Assembly (NCBI RefSeq): GCF_003144195.1
Contig: NW_020290008.1
Location: 62,001-126,000, forward strand
Source of the DNA: Ceraceosorus guamensis
Lineage: Eukaryota; Basidiomycota; Exobasidiomycetes; Ceraceosorales; Ceraceosoraceae
Length of the DNA stretch: 64,000 nt
Direction of reading: 5' to 3'
A model generated the notes under the pieces. That model saw only the letters and a list, made by a program, of their open reading frames with translations. It ran no database searches and had not been told where the DNA came from. A program made the position numbers and the translations under genes. Below, piece by piece: positions 46,701 to 57,754 of this stretch. Position 1 is the stretch's first letter, and each line of letters opens with the position of its first letter.

Positions 46701-49700
46701 GTTGGGCAACGAATCTCAAGACCAGGATGTGGACATGGGTACGAGCGGATCAAATGCGAACCCAGAACAGAATATCATAGAAGAGAGTCTGAGCACCCTC
46801 GAGCGTCTGTTCTTGTTTGCTAAGAGCGAAATGACCTTTCACCGGTAAGTCGGCTGGTTCGTTGCTAGAGCGCACTACACCTGTGGAGCTCAAGTTGACT
46901 CATCCGCATCTTTTCCCGGCCAACAGAGTGCTCGTTGCCCGATCGCTCGCAGACTGGATTTTTGAGATCGATCTCAGCGATGCGGTCGAGTATGTCATCC
47001 CTCTACTGAACGGCCTTGGCACCGACGGTGAGTGACACGTGGATGTTCACCGTAGCGCACATCCTGCTCTCTTGCTCAGTGCCCTGTTCGTGGATTTTTT
47101 GACATTCTCATCCTCAGAGCTCGAGGTGTGCACTGTGTTCACTCCAGAGCTGCACCGATTGATGTGGTTCTTCTTTCGAAACTGCCCCCTCGTGCAGAAC
47201 GCCAAGGCGGACGCTGAGCAGAAAGACCAAGTGCCGGGTGCGGCCACAGATGCAGACAACGACGAGGAAATAGCCGATAGACCAAAGCTCTCTGTGGAAG
47301 CTTTCACACCGCTGCTGTGTGCCCTATTGCTCAATTCCAACACCTCAGTAGCCGGAGCCGCGCAGCTTTCCTTGGTGCAGCTCTTTGCGCGCCTCGATCA
47401 CGTCGCGTTGCGAGGTCCTGCAGGCGACACGATGGAGAACCTCTCCGTTTCGAATGAGTGGAGCCAGGACTCTGCACTTGTGCCCGACGCATCGGGGCGC
47501 GAAGGCGAAAGAGTGCCTCTGCGCGCGTACGATTTCGACTCGCAAGCGCGGCAGATGGTGAAAGCGGAATTGCTGGAGAATGTCGCCTTTGCAATTGGCA
47601 AGCTCAATGCACAGGACTCGACGCTGAGGACTGGCGACCAATCGACACATGCGCAAGGCGTCAGCCCCTCTGAAAAGTCTAGCACTCCCAAAATGAGCGA
47701 CTCTAAACCATTGAACGGCGAGTACGTCGATCATGAGAAGACGCTTTCGGTTGGTGATGCCGACTCGCGAGTCTCGGACCAACCAGCACCAGAGGTCCCT
47801 TCATTTGAGATGGATTGTGAAGCCGATGAGGATTTGCAGGACAGCACGTCTGGCGATGGGTCGCGCGGCAACACTGATGAAACGACTTTCCAGCGGAGCT
47901 CGCCAGCCTTGAGCGCTTCCGATAATCCCGATAGAGAGGAAGAAGCCGCTGTTGGGCGAATGGCGTCTGTCAGCCTACTGGCTGCACTTTCTGCGGAAGG
48001 ACTATTGGACGTCGAAACGCTCGAAACTCGCGTCGTGCCCGAGGTCGTTCGACTACAAAGTGATGGAGCTTTCTTTGTCAGGAAGGAAGTCGCAATCGCT
48101 GTTGGTTCCTTGGCGAAGCACGTGAATTCTTCAGTGGTGGTCAAAAGTCTACTGCCAGCATTTGAGCGATTTGTTCAAGACGACATTTGGCACGTTCGAC
48201 AAGCAGTATGTTTGTCGATCCCAGCCATCTTCACCCATTTGGACGCAGAGACCAAACGTAGTCGCCTTCTGAACGCGCTCGGGATCTTCACGCAGGACGT
48301 CTCGCGGAACGTGCGCTCTGTAGCATTTGAGATCATTGGTGAAGCCATCTACCTGTTCCACAAGGATCCGCTTGGCGTGCCTGAGCCTCTTATCAGGCAC
48401 TTTCTGGGCGAACCTTTCGAGGAAGCGCAAAGTGCGGACGATCATCCCAGCGATCCATTCAGCATGGAGATGGATCAATCCGGATATCCCTCGTCCGATT
48501 TGGGCAAAGTGCAGGCGGAAGAAACGCAGCAAGACAACTGGTCGGATGATGACATGATGAACGGCTATAGCTCCGAACGCTGGCTGGAGGAGATGATTGG
48601 AGGTCCCAGCGGAGCCGCAAAAGCCGTTGATGCCGCGAGACAACACGTCATGGCCTACAACTTTCCTGCTGTCGTCTTGACACTGGGACAAGAGCGTTGG
48701 CCAAAGCTACGCGCTGCTCATCGAGATCTGTTCTTGGCATCCGGTACTAGCCAAGCGCAGTGTAGCCTCGCTGCATCCTTGCACGAGATTGCCAAAGTGA
48801 TTGGACCCGAAGCAGCCAGCGAGGATCTGGTCGAACTTTTTGAGTACTCCATGTGGACTACAGAAGCCGATGTTGAGCTCAAGAGCGCCGCAGTAGAGCA
48901 TATGGACGAGTTTCTGCAGGCTTTGCCAACAGATGCTGCCCAAAAGCAGCTGACCATGCTGACCGCACTCTGGTCCTCGCATTTCGAACGCGATTGGAGG
49001 CTCAGGGAAAGGCTGGCGCAGCATATCTCAGCTCTGGCTAGGCACCATCTGCTAGACGACGAAAGCGGCGACCTGGTCACGCTCATGCAGCTAGCACTCA
49101 GTGATCCCGTCAGCGCAGTACGAGACGCTGCAGTCCTATCCGTGAGTGACTCGCAATGCCCGTCGTAGAGCCGGCGCAAGTACTGAGTTTTGCTGTTTCT
49201 TCCAGGTTCCGACACTGTATACCACTTTTGCGGAGCATGATCAAACAGTCGCGGATGGCTTCTTGGCCATTGTCGCAGATATGGGCATGGCCGACCGGTA
49301 TCGCAAGAGGTTGGCATGCGTCCTCGCCATGCACGCGCTCTTCGGCGCTGGCATCGAGAGGTCGTCCGTCGAGCTCTCGCTCATCGAACGAATGGTCGAG
49401 CTGGCTCGTGACACTGTGGTGGATGTGCGAATTGCACTTTCTAGAGCAGTCGCTCTTGCATGCAAGCGAGGTGGGTCCAAAGCTCGCGTCGTTGTTCTAA
49501 GTGCTCGACTGATTGCCCATCTGCTTTTGCCCATCTGCTTCTACCAGATGAGCTGTACGCCTCGCCACAGTCACGATCGCCGGCCGTCAATGAAGTCTTA
49601 GCACTCTTATATCGAGACGCAAGCGCCGAAGTGCGAGAACCGATGCACGACTTGCTGGATGAAGAGCAGGCGCAAGTATTGCCAGAAGTCCAACCCGTTC

Positions 49701-50320
49701 AGGTCCATGCTCGGCGAGATCTGACATTGGGTCCTGCCGACGGAGGTCCGCATCGTCCGCCGAGATACACAAGCTGGGAGAGCAGCTCGCCAGATGCCCT
49801 CGCTTCCCAACCGTCGCCCCAGCAAGGAATAGCGATCGCAGATTTTCCCATGATCGACGCTGCCAGAGATCCTGACGACAGTGCTGATCCGGATGTCAGC
49901 ATGTTCGACGATGGTGCAGACGACGACAATGATGAAGAGGAGCAGAGCACGTCCGCGATCAGTCGGGGCGAAAGCGTTCACGACTTGTTGGACGCTCCTC
50001 ACCATCTTCTCAACGTGTCTGGACCCGATTCGCCCGAGCGACGGCGCATTCAGCTGAAAGACGACGGACCTCAAGAAGAAGACGTGCAGCGGCATGGGCA
50101 ACGGGACGGCTGGCTGACTTCGCCTGAGCGAATGCAGCCAAACGGAGGCACAGCGACTCAGGGCGGCGGCATTCAGAGCGCTGACCCTTTTCTATCATAC
50201 GTAGCCGACCGTCACCAAGGTGGTACGCACGAGGAGGACGCCAGACGAGACGACGACACTCAGGGAGGCAGCGCGTCGGAGCAGCGCGACGAGGACGCTT
50301 CTGTGTCCGGCACCAGCTAA
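43753..50320 (+). CDS. PPP4R1-like HEAT-repeat phosphatase regulatory protein
   Basis: Large protein resembling regulatory subunit 1 of serine/threonine phosphatase 4, a HEAT scaffold. Predicted exons 43753-46844, 46927-47027, 47118-49141, 49206-49470 and 49548-50320 (2084 residues). The first ~1030 residues are Ser/Pro/Gly-rich and presumably disordered. From ESLSTLERLFLFAKSEMTFH the HEAT part begins: RVLVARSLADWIFEIDLSDA, YVIPLLNGLGTDELEVCTVF, LHRLMWFFFRNCPLV, LSAEGLLDVETLETRVVPEV, VRQAVCLSIPAIF, DVSRNVRSVAFEIIGEAIYL and LRERLAQHISALARHHLLDD. An acidic linker (about 48420-48600) interrupts it, matching the insert in animal PPP4R1. The tail after 49620 is acidic and disordered. Animal PPP4R1 is about 950 residues, so this one carries an extra kilo-residue N-terminus. 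A fusion model error is unlikely because the first exon is a single open frame. Confidence 0.82.
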
Positions 50321-51038
50321 TCAGACCCAGATGGCAACGGACGCAGGATGCTTGACGTGCGAATCGTACTGCTTTCTTTGAGCAATATATTGACCTTGCA
50401 ATACACCAAGAAGCTGGGCTCCATCGCGATGGCACCTCGTAGAAGACCGAGGCGTGGAACCGCAGATGTGCCTTCCACCCAACGCCCTCTCTGTGCTCAT
50501 CGTTGCCCTGTCGACCGGCTTTCATTTCTCTGTCGGTATGGTACAATAGTTTACGAGCATATCAGCTGCACAGACCACGCCGACGAATCGGCTAGTCGAC
50601 CTACGTGGGCGCGAGGCCATCGCGAGCCGGTCGCTGAGCTGTAGGGTCTCCACATTCGCCGTTGTACCTTAGCATTCACCTCTGCCTGATTCCTGCATTC
50701 ACCGATCCGCATGCACGCAATCTACCTGTAGTAACATTCCACGCACGCTCTTTGTGGTGCTTTGCGCGCTGACTTGCATCGCTCTCACTTCATCATCATC
50801 ATCATCACGACGGGCGCGTCAGATGGGCAAGGTGGGTGACGAATGAATTTCGGATACAGATGATGAGCTCGAAATGTCGGTAAAGGGAGGGCGCAGCCAG
50901 AGTCGTCGCCGTGTCCGCGAACCGGTGATGGCAAGGCAAACGCTTTTGAGGGAGGTGAATGGTGACTGTACATGATCATGAAGGCAAGGCGACGAGGCTT
51001 TGCAATACAGAATAGATTTGCGCACGAATTGCGCCACT
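50321..51038. other. Convergent intergenic stretch
   Basis: Shared 3' region of the PPP4R1-like and methionine permease genes, with a short (ATC)n run near 50790-50808. No gene seen. Confidence 0.5.
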
Positions 51039-52898
51039 CTACTGTTTTCGTCTAACAAACGTCTTTGCAATCGTACCGTCCCCAAGCGTGATCTCCGTGC
51101 TGACCAATTCGTAACGCCCCAGCTTTGGGAAGAGGACGGCCCAGGCGAACCAGTAGATTGCGCCTCCTGCAAAGATGCCCAGACTGACAGCGGGTGCAAG
51201 GGCGTACCAAGTGTGTTCGTAGACTGCATCCTCGGGCCTCTTGGGAGGGAGCCAGGGCACGACGACCAAAAAGGTGCTGATGAGGAAGAAGAACAAGGTG
51301 ATGGGCAGCGTGGCCTTGTAAGGCGAAGTCCAATCTTGAGCCCACACAGGCTTGTATTGACGAGGGATGGGCAGGTAGGTGACGAGCAGTGCTAGACCCA
51401 CTGCCGCGTTGACCACGTTGAGCGGGTAGGAGGAGAGGTTGAGCACAAAATTGTACGCATCTCCTGCCGGTGGAGCGAGCAAGATGACGAGCGTGACGAT
51501 ACCGTGCCACGTCAGACCTGCAAGAGGAGCCTTGAAGGGCCAATTGGTCGCAAAGACGCGAGCAAATGGAATGATGCCCTCTCTTCCCACAGCTTGGTTC
51601 AAACGGCCTTGTGCGAAGATGACTGCGGGTTTACGCAGTCAAAGGGTGGGCGCGCGAAGCGTTGTGAGCGCACGAACAAAGCAACGTCAACTGATCTCAT
51701 ACATCGACTCACCTGAGTAGACATTCGCGGTAGCACTGAGAGCGACAAAGACGGAGAGCGCTCTAGCTGAGCGCTCACCAAAGACGTTTCTGAAGAAGAG
51801 CGCAGCGACAATTTGCTCTGACTCGAGCACGTCTTGCTTGGGGACGGCTGCGTAGTAGGCGACCTGAACGAGAACATACAACACGGTGATGACACCGATG
51901 GCCAAGGGTCCGGCAATTTTGAGGGTTCTCGCTGGATTCTTGATTTCTCCTGCCGCATACATCGCATTGGAATACCCGACGTAGCTCCACAGAGCATTGT
52001 AGAGGGCAGAAGAAATGCCGAAAACGTCGTTTCGAGTACCTTCAAAAGCGTTGGCAAAATTGTTCTCCACTGGCACTTTGGTATGACCGGCCAATGCTGC
52101 GAATCCAGCAAAGGCGATGACGAGCAAAATGATGAGCTTGAAGCTTCCGATGGCGTTTTGGAATCGCAAGCCCCACTTGATGCTGGTGCCGTGAAGCAAG
52201 ACGGCAGTGACGATGACGGCGACTCCGATACCACGAGCATCGTAGCCGTTCGAGGTGCTGCCTCCAGCGCGTAGAAAGTATCGACCTGCCGTCAGGGCAT
52301 TGCCGGCTGCTTGACCCAACAAGAGCGCCTGAGCGCTATACATGGTAAGAATCAGGTACTTGGGCTTGCGGTACGCGTGTTGCAGGTAGTTCAATTCTCC
52401 TCCATTCTTTGGCAGAGCGGTTGCCCACTCAGCATAGACTGCGAAACCTGCGGCAGCTACAATGGCTCCGATCACCCAGTACCTGGTGGACAGAGGGAGT
52501 TGCGAATCAGTCTCGGGCAATGTTAGGCCGTCACGTGCTCTCGCTGGCACTCACAGCAGACTCATACCGACACTGCCGCTCTGTGCGAGCAGCGTGCTCG
52601 TAGTGGCAAAGACACCAGTGCCGACGATGCGGTTGACGATCAAGAAGACGGCGCTGATGAGGCCCAATTGTCTGCCCTGCGGCAGATCAGTGTCCACCGA
52701 GCTGGTCTCGGCATCTTCGGGATCCGCATGACTCCTTTTAAACTTGTGCGTCAAAAAGTCCAGAGGTCCATGAGAGACTTCGACAGAGTCGTGCACGTGG
52801 GTAATGCCTGGGCCTGAAATATCCTTATCGTCCGACTTGGAGGAATGGGAGGCGATGGATGCGCGCGAGGCATCGTTGCCGTAAGCCGTTGCAGCCAT
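51039..52898 (-). CDS. MUP1: MUP1-like high-affinity methionine/LAT-type permease
   Basis: Plasma membrane amino-acid transporter of the LAT/Mup1 branch of the APC superfamily. Predicted exons 52898-52555, 52482-51713 and 51622-51039 (565 residues). A ~70-residue hydrophilic N-terminus with Asp/His and Lys (arrestin/ubiquitin target type) precedes TM1 LGLISAVFLIVNRIVGTGVF, which holds the unwound-helix GTG motif. Then WVIGAIVAAAGFAVYAEWAT, LPKNGGELNYLQHAYRKPKY (family signature), KWGLRFQNAIGSFKLIILLV, ALWSYVGYSNAMYAAGEIKN, ALSVFVALSATANVYS|VIFAQGRLNQAVGREGIIPF, WTSPYKATLPITLFFFLIST and a final WYALAP segment. Twelve helices are countable. MUP1 versus a related permease (MUP3-type) cannot be decided by eye. 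Confidence 0.88.
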
Positions 52899-53410
52899 TT
52901 TGGGTGGTGGGATGCGGCCAGCTGATGGGAGATGGCAATGAGAGGGAAGAGGTGGAAGAGGATTTCTGCTACTGGTGTACTAGAAAGAATCCATCCGCTC
53001 CAAGATCGGGCAAACGCGCTCATTTTGTATTTGAAGCGGATCTCTGACATCCACGCAAGCAGCGCCAAGGTTGAGCGTGCACACATACTCGCGACTGCGC
53101 TGCTGCTGCTGCGTGACTGAACATGCTGCCGCTATACTGCGTATATCGGTCCGCCATTCCCCACCTCGTTTCCCTTCCTGCCATCAACTTTTACTATTGC
53201 ACAATGACTGCTGCTGCTCTGAGCACGCAAGATGATTCGTAATTGCTCATTACGACGCGCGAAGGCGTTGATGCGATTCGCGTCGTCGTGATCATTCACG
53301 ATTGTTCCTGTGGCGTGCGACCAAGAGCTCTCGGTGCCCGGCTCGCTCACTCGGACTGTTCGCCGAAATCTGTTCACATGCTTGCTGGTCGGTTTAGGAA
53401 CAGCTGCAGC

Positions 53411-54096
53411 AGCTATAGCTATGCACATCCAGCTGCGCGCTTTCGCTGAGCCCTCGAATTGCGCCGCCTCACAGCAGCAAGCACCCGTCGCAAGTATGGC
53501 CGAATAGGTAGGGTCGCTTAATTGCGCCATCTCAAGCCACGCTTGACAGAGGTGTTTGCCCCATGAAAGAGCACGAAGAACGTCAGCTCTGATTTCCTTC
53601 GTGACCGAAGCAGATGCCACGGCAAGCCAGGACATTGAACAATGACAATCCTGCAACTGCGGCCGCGGAAGCTTTTCAGCGTAAGGCGAAAAGGGTCGGT
53701 CGAGGAGTATATAGGAATTAAGCCTTGCAAAGTTTGATCCAGGCGGGCCAAGCACCGCGCGGGGCGCGGATTCACACCAAATCACGCATTTGCTTTTGAG
53801 TGGATGGATCACGAATGGAAGAGCACTCTCCAGCCAAGAGCAGTCGAATTTGGTGTGAGCACGTCATTCGGCCAAGAAGAACGTGATAGGGTCTTGCATT
53901 CATGCAGCTGCGCAGCTATATATACCTATACGGTATAGCTATTCACGATTAATTGCTGCATGTATTGTAGGGCGTTCAAATCGCCCCCACCGCGTTTGCC
54001 CGGCATCAGGCGGGGCCGCGGACACCGCGCCGATCAAGCGCCGCGGCGCTCAGAACAGCTATAATTGAATAATATAGCTTCAGCACCGCAGCTATA
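53411..54096. repeat. Cluster of AGCTATA/TATAGCT words
   Basis: Seven occurrences of one 7-mer on either strand: 53411, 53414, 53914, 53934, 54057, 54073 and 54090. Two are nearly overlapping as a palindromic AGCTATAGCT at 53411, and 54057/54073 form inverted arms with a 9-base spacer. Chance expectation in about 700 bp is well below one. Confidence 0.8.
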
Positions 54097-54330
54097 TAGC
54101 ATATCACGCACGAATCGGAAATATCTCGTCCTGCGCAGAAGGACATCACCCGCGCTATCATGCCATCCTACAGCCACGAGTAAGGGCTTTCTCTTCGGCA
54201 ATATTGTGATTCGTTTGTATTTGCAGTAGCATCAGCATCGTAATTTGCTTTCATACCTCTCGACATTCTGATTGCGAGCAAGCGTATCCGCGTGTATACG
54301 GTCAATAAGCTCGACTTGATCGCCAGTGGT

Positions 54331-54356
54331 GGGGGGGGGGGGGGGGGGGGGGGGGG
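54331..54356. repeat. Poly(G) homopolymer, 26 bases
   Basis: Uninterrupted run of G from 54331 to 54356, followed by AAGGGTGGCGGG. Potential G-quadruplex former; also a place where sequence length may be wrong. Confidence 0.9.
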
Positions 54357-54838
54357 AAGGGTGGCGGGCCGCACAAAAGCAACGTCAAGAGTGGCTGGTT
54401 ACGCCATTTGCGTGCTTCGCATTCTGATCCTGATTGCTGGCTTCACTGTACATTCGCTCCTGCTTTGCTTGGCGTCTACGATGCCTCAACCGGCGCTCCT
54501 TGGCATCCGCGCCTCTCGTCTAGCCTTCAACCATAGACACTAGGCGGGAGGCCGACTTTCGTCAGCAGGACCAAGGCTCCCCGTGCAGGCGCTGCTTCCC
54601 TGCAACGACGAGGCAGCGTCGTTCAGTGCTCCAATGCTCGCATGTGGCCTCCATACCCTTGACCTTACAGGAAAAAGTCACACTAGTCAGAGTGTAAATC
54701 ACGAAGCCGCACACGAGCGCTGAGGAGATATCAATGTATTGCGCAGTGATGCAGGACATGTCGAGTCCAGCTCAACTCTTGCTCAGGGCCGGTCGACCAG
54801 CTCGTAAAGTACATGGTGGATCAAACAGGCTCTTCTGC

Positions 54839-57754
54839 TCAACGGAGCATGGATTCCCTGCGACGTTCAGCGAAGCAAGGGCAAGTGTTTTTGGTGCCCT
54901 TTGCTGATGAGCTGGATGAAGGCGTGTCATCGTCGTCGGAAGGTGTGGCAAGAACAAGACGTTGCGTAGCATCGCTAGTCGAAGCGGCGACGTCGTCACC
55001 TACGGCACTAGCAGCCTCGGAGCTGGTAGCATCCTCTCCGTCGACGACAGAGGCAGGGTCAGACTGTGCAGTCGCACTGTCTACGGCGTCAGCGTTCCCT
55101 TCGACATCGTTGTCAATGTCGCTGTTGGGAGATTCGCCCATGCTGGCAGCGCGGTCGTTGCCAGTAGCAGCGTCAGCCACGCTGTCCGCATCGGTGTCGG
55201 TAGGAGTCGATGCAGCAGGGAGGTCGTCTTGCTGGGCATCGGTCACACCCTCAGGCAGATCATCGGCATCGTCCGCGTCCGTGACATCGGCAGATCCATC
55301 CTGAGCAACTGGGCTCTTGTTGTTGGGCTTTGCAGCAAGCTTCTTCGCCTCTGCACCAGCGGGCACGAAGGTCAGGCTGACCTTTGCGGGTCCATTGCTG
55401 GGCTTGGTTCCGTTGGTGGGTGCAGTCTTGGACGTGGGCATCGCGGGGGGGACAGAGCTCGAGTCCGGAGCGCTAGCAGCTGGAGTTGCGGGAGCTGATG
55501 CATTGGCGGTGCTAGTGGCGATCGGTGCTTCGTCGTTGTCACGTTCAGCAGCGAGGATGCGGAAAAAGGATGAGGGCGACCTTTTTGCGGCAGATGCGGT
55601 GGGCGCAGGTGCTGCGCTGGACGAGGCGACCGATATGCTGCTGCTCACGATGGATGCCGATTGCGTGCTGCTCGAAGAGGTGCTGAGCGGCGCAGCGGAC
55701 GTCGACATCGATTCGGTGAAGTTGTTGGGCGTTGCGGCGTAGATGGGCGTCAGCGCGCCGGTTGAAGCTGTGTAGGAAAAGCCTGCAAGGGGAAATGTTT
55801 CGATCAGCGATCATGATCCGCACGGTCACGACAAAATTGTGGGTGATGACTCACGTTGGCTAGAGTCGCTCTGGCTGGCGGCCGGATTCTTCTCCGAAGG
55901 ATCTTCTCCACAAGGAGTGAGCTCGAGAGAAGATGGAGGCTTCTTGGCGAAGGTAGCACAGTACAGAACGGGCTCGCCTTGATCATCGACGATAGGCAGC
56001 GCAACGCGAACGACAGTGGTGTCGTTCTCGAATCCGCTTGGCTTCGTGGCGGGTTGAGAACCGGGCGCATCTCGAGCAGAGACGGTAGCGTTGGCAGCAG
56101 GAGTGGATGCAGTTGAGTTGACGTCGGCAGCCATCAACCAAACTTGCGTCCTTTCATTCTTGGATGCCATCAGGCTATAGTTGTACAGAGAATTTGCTTT
56201 GCCGTCCTGGACCATGCGTTGAGCGCCATTGGCAGCAGCGGGCTCGGCGTGGAGGACGAGGCCCCCAAGCTTCTTCAAGACGCCATCGTTGCCAAACAAA
56301 AGCTGGGCCGATAGGAAAGCAACGCGGTCAGGCTAAGGTTTCCAGATGATCAGAAAGGTAGTATGGACTCACATCAGAGATGGTGACAAAGCCAGGGATC
56401 GCGTTGAGCGGAGCAAGCAGAGGCTTGACGAGGTCGCCGACCAGGCCACGCTCAGCGACATCCTCTTCAAGAGCACGAGGATGGTAACGGAACGGTCGGT
56501 TGGTGCGACTCGAGGGCGAACGAGCCTGGAGGTTCACCTTGCCGAGGGGCTTGAGAGTGCCCTTGACGGAGAGAAGGTCGCGGTCAGGTGAGAATCCAGC
56601 TTTCGTGGGCCTCTTCGCCTTGTCGTTGCTAGCGCTTCTCTTGTGCTCGTGGATGTGCTCATGAACGTGGCTGTGACCGTGAGAGTGCTCGTGACCGTGA
56701 AAATGCTCGTGATCGTGATCGTGATCGTGATCACGGCGTTTGTGCTCGTGAACGTGCTCATGGATGTGCTCATGATCGTGACTGTGACCGTGGTAGTGAC
56801 CATGATCGTGGTCGTACCCGTGGTGATCATAGTAGTGCTCCGAGTGACGAGCTTGCAGGCCATTGGCAGAGCTCGATGGAAGTGCCACTTCACCATCCCG
56901 ACCTATGAGGACACGAATGAGATCGCCGTCGTGCTCGTGCATTTGACCATGTTGGTAGCCGCCTACTTGAAGAAGAGGACCATTGCGAGCAAAGAGGTCA
57001 TCTTCCGCTTCACGTCGCGCCAGTCCATGGTGGATCGCCCAGTGCTGAATGGCGATGGAGTAGCCAGCGTCAGTTCCCTAAAGTCTAGGATGTAGCCCAC
57101 AAACTTGAGCGCACCTTGGAGTGGTGAGCCTTTTCATCAGCATCTCGGTCGTGGCGATGGCCGTGGTGGTGCTGTGGAGGAACAGCAGGTGTCGGTGCTT
57201 AGCAAGGGCTGCAAAGACCTCTCTAGACAAGACAATTACTTACACCGTGTCCGTGCTCGTGCTGAGGTACGACCAGCAAGTTCGATGGGACGAAAGGGGC
57301 ACGTAAGCGAGCGCACATGGATCAGGAAAGACTGATGACGAAGGACGTACGATGTGCTCGTGAATCTGTGGATGTGGTAGACAGCAACGAATGAGCTTCG
57401 TGGGGACAAAGCGCGCATGACAATACTTACGTGAGTGTGCTCATGACCTGGACTTCTCTTGCTTCCGGCGGAAGCTCGCTTCTCAACCCTGCCATTCGCT
57501 CTGATGAACAGCCTGGGTTTAGTGGCCTGTCTCTTCTCAACTTGAGAGTCTCGAGACTTGACCTTCTCTGGCAAAGGAGGCGAGGTGGAGCGGAGGACGA
57601 CGCGCTCCATGCGAGCGTTGCGAGAGGCGAATGGAGAGGCTTGGGGAGCGCGAGCTTGAGGAGCGGAGCCAGCTGGTGCTGCTTCGACGACGCCGGTAAG
57701 AGTAGCCAGAGCGACGGAGCCGGCAATGAGGAGAGGCTGGTTGATGAGCACCAT
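54839..57754 (-). CDS. Secreted histidine-rich protein with Kex2-type sites
   Basis: Predicted exons 57754-57431, 57365-57351, 57261-57244, 57171-57115, 57077-56373, 56302-55855 and 55782-54839 (836 residues, phases consistent). A signal peptide is clear: MVLINQPLLIAGSVALATLT followed by GVVEAAPA. Lys-Arg sites follow at about residues 74-75, 92-93 and 99-100, the last immediately before SPGHEHTH. Tiny exons of 15, 18 and 57 nt encode IHEHI, HEHGHG and HHHGHRHDRDADEKAHHSK. Exon 5 has a core GYSIAIQHWAIHHGLARREA and a block of alternating His with Asp/Glu/Gly/Ser (DHDHGHYHGHSHDHEHIHEH and DHDHDHDHEHFHGHEHSHGH) broken by KRR and KR. The C-terminal ~350 residues are Ser/Thr/Ala/Asp-rich with putative glycosylation sites and end with a CPC motif. 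I infer a metal-binding, secreted and probably processed protein; no family is recognised. Confidence 0.75.

Larger units (their letters stand above)
52899..54838. other. Intergenic region with TATAGCT cluster and G-run
   Basis: 1.9 kb between the permease start and the 3' end of the His-rich protein gene. It contains seven AGCTATA/TATAGCT words between 53411 and 54096, two exact ATTCACGATT motifs (53294, 53941), an inverted pair around 54057-54079, and a 26-base G homopolymer. No coding frame I can support, though the zone is unusually AT-rich around 53900-54130. Confidence 0.5.

Noticed and set aside
54962-55498. 178-codon plus-strand frame opposite the Ser/Asp-rich tail of the His-rich protein
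   Set aside because: Shadow of the low-complexity tail; Val/Gly/Arg repeats follow from the codon pattern of the sense strand.
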